Below are positions 57,170-64,000 of a DNA stretch of 64,000 nucleotides, one piece after another. The notes under the pieces were generated by a model that did no database searches, had not been told where the DNA came from, and was given only the letters and a program-made list of their open reading frames with translations. The position numbers were made by a program, and so were the translations under genes. The stretch's first letter is position 1. Every line of letters starts with the position of its first letter. Origin of the DNA: Eupeodes corollae (lineage: Eukaryota; Arthropoda; Insecta; Diptera; Syrphidae); NCBI RefSeq assembly GCF_945859685.1, contig NC_079148.1:41303946-41367945 (forward strand), in the 5' to 3' direction.

Positions 57170-58042
57170 AGCTTCGTATTTTTGTAATCCTTTTGAATTG
57201 TCCGAAAGAGAATTCTTGAGAAATCTATCAAAGAGTGATAAGTCTCTAAAAGTTAACCAAGAACTGCAATACGACTTTGTGACTTATTCAAACTTTTTGT
57301 ACTCTCAATTCATTAAGAATACTGATTGTGATCTAAAAATGAACCCCCATATGTTTTGGAGATACGTTAGCAGTAAACTTAAATTTATTGGATATCCAAC
57401 AAGTATAATATTTCAAAATTCTTCAAGCCATCATTCAGAGTCCATTTTGAACATGTTTGCAGATAATTTTAAAACTGCCTTTGGAGTTTTTAATCTTCCA
57501 GCAACTCTTCTCATATTTATCATAACACAAAAGATAACAGTCAGCTTAGATTTATGAGGACTCTCTAAGTTACAATATTTTAAAGCTAAAAGAATGTTTC
57601 AGTCCTTTTTTCCTTTCTCATTGCTTCTCCTTTTCAACGAGTCCCTGAAATATTCCAAGTTCCCAGATCTTTGGAAATATTCATACTTCTTCTTCATCTG
57701 TTATATCTGAAGATCAATATGGATTTGAGAAAAAAGTCTCCAAATACTAATTTATTACAATTCTCTACTTTTTGTTTGGATGCATTAAAAACAAACTGTG
57801 AAGTAATATTTCGTCATATAAGCTTCCATTTAAAAAGCTTCGATTAAAAGTAAATTTTGGTGTACCTCAAGGGAGTCACTTTGGTCCATTGCTGTTTATT
57901 TTGTTTATTATCGACTTGCGTCTTGTTTTTTAATAGCTACACAAAGACCTAAATAAATTTTGGGATAAGTGCAATAAAAATCGTTTGATTTTAAATATTG
58001 ACAATAATTGTAAAACCATTTATTTTACACGCAAACGTAATA
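57165..58042 (+). pseudogene. jockey/CR1-type LINE ORF2, interrupted by mariners
   Basis: LINE linker and RT text: MNPHMFWRYVSSKLKFIGYP, IFQNSSSHHSESILNMFADN and FKTAFGV, parallel to PKNFWDFVKSKRKTDGYPIS and ISNMFANFFKDAF in the copy at 14524. The RT is shortened: EDQYGFEKK-like text, then FGVPQGSHFGPLLFILFI (about 57855-57910), a deletion of the YADD part, and LNKFWDKCNKNRLILNIDNN with IYFTRKRN. Frames are broken in several places. It stops at the TA where a mariner inserted (58041-58042). Confidence 0.85.
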
Positions 58043-59257
58043 CAAGGTGTCTCAAAAGTAAGTTTACATTTGCTTATCTTATTACGCGAAGCAACTATTC
58101 TGAGGGGCTCGGGGGGTATGTCAGCTCTTGGGAATTTAGTCGCTATGGATCGTTTCTCTGGTGCGGACCGTGCGTTGTGCGTACAAAAACGGTAATTCGG
58201 CGACTGTAGCGCGTAAAAAATTCCCCAGTATTCGACATATTCGTCACTTAAATGACGCGTCTAGCACTCTACTCATTGCAAAATGGGTTGAGAAGTTTGA
58301 AGAGACTGGGTCAACTCTGGAGAAACCAAAATCTGGGCGGCCAAGAACATCAAGAACAGCCGAAAACGTAGACAGTGTTAATCAGTCTATTCGAAATGAT
58401 CCAAACCTCTCGATTCGGAAGCGTGCTGTTGCTTTAAATATGCACAGATCTTCATTATGCCGCATTTTACACCCGTACAAAATTCAGTTAGTGGAAAAAC
58501 TGAAGCCTCAAGATGGTGGTCAGAGGCTTGCCTTTGTTAATCAGATGATTGAGCGCTTTCCAACGTTCACCAACATCTTGTTTTCCGATGAATCCCATTT
58601 TCACCTTCAAAATTGTCGTTACTGAAGTGCAACCAACCCAAAACAAAAACATCAGAAACCGCTACATTCACCCAAAGTCACCGTATGAGCAGCGATGTCG
58701 GCGCGAGAAATTGTCGTACCTTACTTTTTTGAAAATGGAAGGGGATGCACACTCACAGTGAATTCAGAGCGTTATGTGGAGATGTTAGACGATCAAAACT
58801 TTCCTGGTTACAACCAAAGAACATGGTTCCAGCAGGATGGAGCAACTTTACACACGTCCAACAGATCTCTGCCTCGAGTTCGAGAAATTTTTCCGAACAG
58901 GTGGCATAAATTGGCCTCCACGAAGTCCCGATTTAACGCCTATGGATTTTTTCCTGTGGGGTTATGTCAAATCAAAAGTTTACGCTAATTAACCGACTTC
59001 CCTGGCACAATTAAAAGAAAATATCCGTCATGAAATGGGAGCCCATCACGGAGACTACCTGCCGAGCTGTCATATGCAATTTTAGTGCCCGACTAAATGA
59101 ATACCGAGAGAGCAACGGCTTACATTTTGACGATGTTATTTTTAAAAAATAAATTCCCAAACAGTGTACTTCAATATAAAATAAACATTTTTTCAATAAA
59201 GCTAAGTCTTTTCTTTTAAAAAAATATTTAAATGTGAACTTTTTTTGAGACACCTTG
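58043..59257 (+). mobile_element. Mariner-like element, complete ends, second family
   Basis: The 1215-bp element has ~30-bp inverted repeats: CAAGGTGTCTCAAAAGTAAG then TTTACATTT at the left, and at the right the inverse of CAAGGTGTCTCAAAAAAAGT then TCACATTT. It is flanked by TA (58041-58042 and 59258-59259). Removing the element and one TA restores the LINE reading frame exactly. The ends differ from those of the 8323/59374 family. Confidence 0.93.
58145..59150 (+). pseudogene. Mariner-like transposase, frameshifted
   Basis: The probable start MDRFSGADRALCVQKR at 58145 is followed by an early frameshift. The DUF4817-type helix-turn-helix region then reads NSATVARKKFPSIRHI and KWVEKFEETGSTLEKPKSGR. 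The second DNA-binding part is DPNLSIRKRAVALNMHRSSL. The DDE/D domain has the first Asp in ILFSDESHFHLQ, a frameshift, WFQQDGATLHTS with the second, another one-base frameshift near 58915, then PRSPDLTPMDFFLWGYVKSK with the third. The C-terminus NEYRESNGLHFDDVIFKK is readable to about 59150. All three catalytic Asp codons survive. Length equals a normal ~340-residue mariner transposase. Confidence 0.9.
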
Positions 59258-59373
59258 TACAATAAATGTTGATAAAATGTTAAATTCGTCACGTTTCAAA
59301 AGAGAATCCAGTTTTTTTGACCTTAGTTTTGTACTAGACTCAAAATTCACTCTTACTAATCACTATAACTACA
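59258..59373 (+). pseudogene. jockey/CR1-type LINE ORF2, segment between two mariners
   Basis: The frame of 58010-58042 continues here after the mariner is removed: FTRKRN, then TINVDKMLNSSRFKRESSFF and DLSFVLDSKFTLTNHYNY, the conserved DLGVxxDSKLTF region after the RT palm. The segment ends where the next mariner begins at 59374. Confidence 0.85.
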
Positions 59374-60361
59374 CAGGGTTATCCATTTTGCTGTTTTAAA
59401 AATAAACATAAATAAAACACACATAAAATATTTTGGTTATGATGTTTTCTTTTTATTATAAAGATTAAACGTTGGCATTATGTTTGAAACGCTACGTAAT
59501 TCAAATGACGTTGCAAGCATCGATTCTTTTGATGTAATTGTTGACCACTTTTTGACACATGTTGAGCGGTATCGCAGCCGTAACTTAACAAACGTTATCT
59601 AATAAGTGCACTAGAGTTAAGGTTTATCTGCATTAACATGGTCTTTTGTATAGCGATCAGGAAATGTCTCTTTGCAATAAAGCCATCTTCGCTCGAGTTG
59701 TATGGCATGTGGCACCGTTTGTTGAAACCACATATTCTCCAAGTCCTATTCCTCTATAGCAGATAAAAAAGTCGGGTTTAGTCTGACCAAAACGCACCGA
59801 ATTGAAAATGGCAGTCGTTCCATGGTCGTTTTCAAAGAAGAGGTGTTCAATCGCTACTCCGGACCAAAGAGTGCACCAAACAGTGACTTTTTGTGGATGT
59901 AGTGGCCTCCTTTTAATTACTTGAGGGTTCCCTGGATAAAATATTGTTCGAAAAATCGCCGTCCGACGCCAGTTGTTCAAGAACCCATTCGACATATCTA
60001 CGAAGTTGTGAATGGTCAGCTGGCTTCAGTTGTAGTGTAAGCTGGACTTTATATGAATGTAGGTGTAGATCCAAATGCAAAATACGCCATAATGTGCCGT
60101 AAGACGGTCCTTATTCCTAAGAACGACGAGGAATCGAAAAATTCGAGACTTCGGCAGCAATTTTACTTACAGCAGCGATATTTTCAGTGGTTTTAACGAT
60201 TATGTTAACCATAATCTGTGGCAGAATTACCATTTTTGTTGTAAGTTTTAACAATTTTCATTCGTTCTATAATAATTAAGCGAACCATTTTCCGAAATGT
60301 CAGTTCAACTGAAAGATGTTGAATTCCAATCCTCAAATCTGCAAGTTAAAATTTAGTTAGT
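59374..60361 (-). mobile_element. Mariner-like element, same family as 8323-9591
   Basis: The left end CAGGGTTATCCATTTTGCTG keeps the family consensus. The right end is eroded (about 60361). It is collinear with the first copy (AAACATAAATAAAACACACA, CAAGCATCGATTCTTTTGAT, AATACGCCATAATGTGC, AACGACGAGGAATCGA). It interrupts LINE sequence, and no LINE text was recognised on its right side. Confidence 0.85.
59478..60288 (-). pseudogene. Mariner-like transposase, internally deleted
   Basis: The start at 60288 gives MVRLIIIERMKIVKTYNKNG, aligning with MNRLTTAQRIQFLKTYYKNG of the first copy. The DDE/D region in the 59995-59657 frame reads NWRRTAIFRTIFYPGNPQVI, HPQKVTVWCTLWSGVAIEHL, FFENDHGTTAIFNSVRF, then YVVSTNGATCHTT, where the second catalytic Asp is Asn. 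The C-terminus has the IDACN motif near 59515. It is about 240 bp shorter than the first copy, so part of the DNA-binding region is missing. Confidence 0.85.
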
Positions 60362-63300
60362 ATTAAATTAAAATTATCAACATCTTCATTTTTTTTTCAG
60401 TTACTTTTCTTTAAATTTCTTTGTGTAAACGACTTTTTGAAAAGTCGATAACTTTCGAAATTTTCAATAAATCAATAGGACTTTGTTTAATTTTTCTTTC
60501 AGTGTAAAATCATGCATATAAATTTTTGGATTTGTTTGTTTTTGTTTACTTCTAAAGGTATTGTAAATCTTTCGCTATTCTGTTCTTTTCTGTTCCGTGC
60601 TGTGTCTGTCCTGTTTTTCATTCCCTAAACGTTCGAACAATTCATCAAAACAAAACAACAACCAAAAACAAAAAAAGTAAAAGTTCCCACAGTAAAGTTT
60701 TTCAATCGTGTTGTTCCTTTTTATGTCGTTTATATTTTATTTTTTTTTTTTTCAAATTACAAGAATAGCAAAAAGGGGAAAAAATGGAATAATTAAATTG
60801 TTAAAAAATGTAAAATTATGTAACTGACGAATTTAAGATATCAAAAAACTTGTTTTTTCCTTTTGTTTTTACTAATGAATCTCTCAGGAAGTTAAAAGCT
60901 CCTATAAACATTTTTATAATTTTTAGTTTGAACTCAATTTTAGAGCTAATTCCTGGAATCATATTAATTGAAGTGTTTTTCTCTTTTTGTGAACAAAATA
61001 TTTTTTAAGTTTTTGTGTTTTGTCAATTTTTTATCATTTCTACCTTTGATATTTTCAAAAATTCATTTCATTTACAACAAAAAAAAAGTTGTGTAGCTTT
61101 TGTCAAAGTTCATAGGTTACATATGAAGGACCCAGCTATATACTCAATTTAGTATCTCTAGTCGGGTGAATAAAATCACATAGTACTCTGGGAAAATTTC
61201 AATAGAAAATGTCTGATGGGTACCTATAAACGTATCTAGGTTTTGAGTTGGACTGAAATTCAAATAAAAGCAGAAGCATACAAATAACACGAATGCAATA
61301 CAAAGGTAACCTCGGTACCTTTGTACATCCCTTTCATATGTTACCAATTTGATTTTCCTGGAATCATTAAATCTATTTGTGACTTATTTTCGATTTCTGT
61401 TTTACCTTCTCTCAACTGACTAAAAATATATCAAACAAAGAAGAGTTCTTTCAAAAATTCGTTTAATAAAGGTCATCCAAGTCATTCTTGATGAAGTACG
61501 AACTCTCACGCCTTGCGAATTATTTATCTATCAAGCAATTGTAGGCCTCTTCCATACAACTTTAATTCGTCTAATTACCCTATCATTGACCTCAAAATTC
61601 TTTATCATCACTTAAACATCACTCTCTCAAGTTACCACAAACTCATAATTGATCTTTTGCGCTGATCCCTTGACCATTTTACTGAGTGTGGTTTAAAAAT
61701 ATTTCAAAATTACTTAAGTGTTCTTCCTCATCTACGAAAAGCTAGGTTGAATTTCAAAATGTCCAACTGGTTTTCAAACCAAAAAATCGAAAAACTATGT
61801 GTCACGAATGGAAATGTCTTGATGATTGAGTGTTACTGATGATGATGCTGCCTGCAACCACTATAACCAGCCATCAAGTAAGCCAATATTCAAAAGCCAT
61901 CGCATGGCTCTTCTCTCTTTCTCTTTTTGAAGGCATCGCAAAGGTAGGGTATGTCACTCGATTAAATCACCTTGGTTTGGTTTGGTTTGGTTTATGGCTT
62001 TTGGCATTCCATTGAAGCCCCCATACTGAGCTAAGCTGAGCATAATAATGATTCACCCATCAGGTTAAACCTACCTATACAGTACTCTTCTCTTGACTCA
62101 TTTGTGAGCCTTTTTGATGGAAGCTTTGTGTGGTTTGAAATGGTCGTTTTATATACCTATTTCGAGATGCATTCCGCAGAAGCTATTGTGCATTTGCTAT
62201 GTGGTCAGGCTGATGAATGTGCAGCAACAAAACTGGTATTTTCGACAAAGCTACCTAGATACAGGTATGGGAACTTTAAAAGTCTTTATTGTTACCATAC
62301 TGCATATATACTTACCTTCTAATAAATGCTATAAATAATGAACAATTTATTTAGCATTGTGTTTTTGATGGAGTAGAATACAGGAGTTAGGGAAGCTAAT
62401 TATGTGGTATTAGGTGGGTACTTTTTAAATTGCATGCGGTAATATTCGAAGTATAATTAAACTACTGTTTTACCATAAATTGATTTTCGTGTAAATTTCA
62501 ATTCTCTGGGGAAGTGAAAAATATGTTTTTACTTTCACATAATGTTGAATCACAGTACGAGTCTAACCAATAATTTTTATACGTGTTCAAATGACCAAGA
62601 TATTGATTCATCAGAAAAAGCATCGTGACGCATTCAAAGATCAATTTCGCTTATTTATTTATAAATTATACTTTCACGATGTTTTCTCCATGTTTTTTTT
62701 TGTTTGTTGTTGTTGTCTTTACTTCCACACTAATCCAATCAATGGGAAATTCATTGCAATATGCGAAGATATACATAGTATCATTTTACAAAAGCCTCAA
62801 GGTTGATTATTATTTATTAATTTCTTTATATAGCACGCTATTTTCTGAGATGATCTTGAAGTTAACCAAGTGGTAATTGAAAAAGAAAAGACATTTTACG
62901 AGACCTAATGAAGTTTAAATTGAGGGTAATTTTACTTACATTGATTTGTGTACTTACATACTCGTATCTATGTATAAAATATACCTAAGCCCTAATAAAA
63001 GTCAGCACAATATTTGTGTACCATTTTCACAGAACTTTTGTCATAATAAATACATATTTCTATGATGTATAGAAGTCAAGAAAGTAATTTTTGTCTATTA
63101 ATGTATTTTGAACGTTATTTATTTAATTTGGAAATCATTAAAACGCAAGGCGGCTCAAAATAATGTAGACCAAAACTGGAGTCATGTAAATATTTTATCT
63201 TTCCAAAAATTTTGAAAAATTAGTAAGCCACTATTCATTGTAGTGAAAATGTATGGATAAATGAAGATACAAAGTAAACAACTTTGATGCATGTTGTGCG

Positions 63301-63399
63301 AGTTTTTACAAAACCGCTAACAAAAGGTTAAAATTTCCTAAATTATTTGTACCTTTATACGAGTTTTTTGTAATTTTCTAAAAGTTCAATACTATTGAG
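60362..63399. other. AT-rich DNA without recognisable gene
   Basis: No homology recognised. An A-rich (AAAACAAC)n-like stretch lies at about 60640-60680 and (TTTGG)n at 61972-61994. The open frames here (for example 62104-62338) overlap on one strand and have no family motif. Confidence 0.45.
61972..61994. repeat. (TTTGG)n microsatellite
   Basis: About four and a half units of TTTGG. Confidence 0.9.
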
Positions 63400-64000
63400 A
63401 CCGAATAAAAAATCTCAAAAACCGATCTAAACGATTTTGATTTTTATAAATTGTGTTCGGGTTCCAGATAAAATTTTAAACAACTTTGGGAGCAATTGTT
63501 TTCTTACCGTGAATAACAGAGATCTCAAATTGATATTAAAGAAAAAACAAATGTTTACCATTCTTACTTGCGACACATAGAAAACATATGCCAAGCATTC
63601 GAAAAAAAATTTAACTCGTGATTTTACTCAAACATAAAATACCGATATGGAAAAGAATTTGAAGAAACTGCTTCCCCAGATTCCGCCCGTCTATTTGTCC
63701 TTGCTGCTAAAGCCCAAACCATTGGGTCGATTAATTTCAAACTTGAAAAGTCTAAAATAATCAGTAGTTTTTTGGTAAAAAATTGGCAATTCTCAAAAAC
63801 GTACCGATATTTTTTTTATATTTTTTGTTTAAAATTTGTTTTAACTTGGCTTCTTTCAATGAAAAAAATATATTTTTATATTGCTCCAGAAGGGAACCCC
63901 CCACAGTACCGTTATTTTGTTTTAAAGTTTTTGAAAGAACTAATGGACTGATTTGAATTTTTGTCTCCAAACTGTCTCAATAAAATTTGATGATCAATAA
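63400..64000 (+). repeat. Unclassified dispersed repeat, family 3, runs off the edge
   Basis: The part at 63840-63970 aligns in order with 43110-43215 (see there). The upstream part has a GC-richer CCAGATTCCGCCCGTCTATT patch near 63676. No coding content; the window ends inside it. Confidence 0.55.

Noticed and set aside
62104..62338. Two overlapping 72-74-codon frames
   Set aside because: They overlap in different frames, have no motifs and no supporting context, and are likely chance openings.

Overview
The window is eukaryotic, AT-rich, non-coding DNA, most likely from an insect and probably a fly (Diptera). This is inferred from the mobile-element mix: mariner elements, a pogo/Tigger element, jockey/CR1-group, RTE-group and RNase-H-bearing LOA/I-group non-LTR retrotransposons, a tRNA-derived SINE, and a repeat family that looks like Helentron/DINE-1-type non-autonomous elements. 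I found no host gene, functional tRNA, rRNA, CRISPR array or bacterial-type operon. Every coding stretch I can recognise is a decayed transposon protein. The rest reads as intergenic or intronic DNA.

Layout. 1-5.46 kb: unique DNA plus a large Helentron-like copy (1407-3799) with about ten 172-bp tandem units. 5.46-8.06 kb: a 2.6-kb DNA element with 31-bp terminal inverted repeats (TIRs) and a perfect 8-bp target-site duplication (TSD), carrying a LINE fragment. 8.32-9.59 kb: a nearly full-length dead mariner. 13.6-14.5 kb: two mariner 3' remnants. 14.5-19.07 kb: a jockey/CR1-type LINE split by an RTE-type LINE with an exact 11-bp TSD, followed by another RTE fragment. 19.35-21.23 kb: Helentron-like copy and mariner remnant. 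23.95-27.5 kb: SINE and Helentron-like copies. 29.8-36.3 kb: a second unclassified repeat family, interrupted by a 3.2-kb LOA-like LINE (RT and RNase H readable) and a SINE. 38.6-45.4 kb: more Helentron-like copies, a LINE endonuclease fragment and GC-rich or perfect hairpins. 48.1-52.5 kb: a complete Tigger-like element (TA TSD) inside a Helentron-like copy, then a further head-to-head copy. 52.6-53.4 kb: LINE reverse transcriptase (RT) remnant. 56.8-60.4 kb: a LINE hit by a SINE (12-bp TSD) and two different mariners. 60.4-64 kb: unique DNA and a third repeat family running off the edge.

The main value of the window is its insertion record. Several insertions keep exact target-site duplications, so the relative order of events can be read directly. 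The feature most deserving follow-up is the abundant family beginning with an AACTTCC/GGAAGTT palindrome and ending in a GGGATG/CATCCC hairpin. Its internal ~172-bp unit ranges from about 2-3 to about 10-11 copies and could be a source of satellite DNA.
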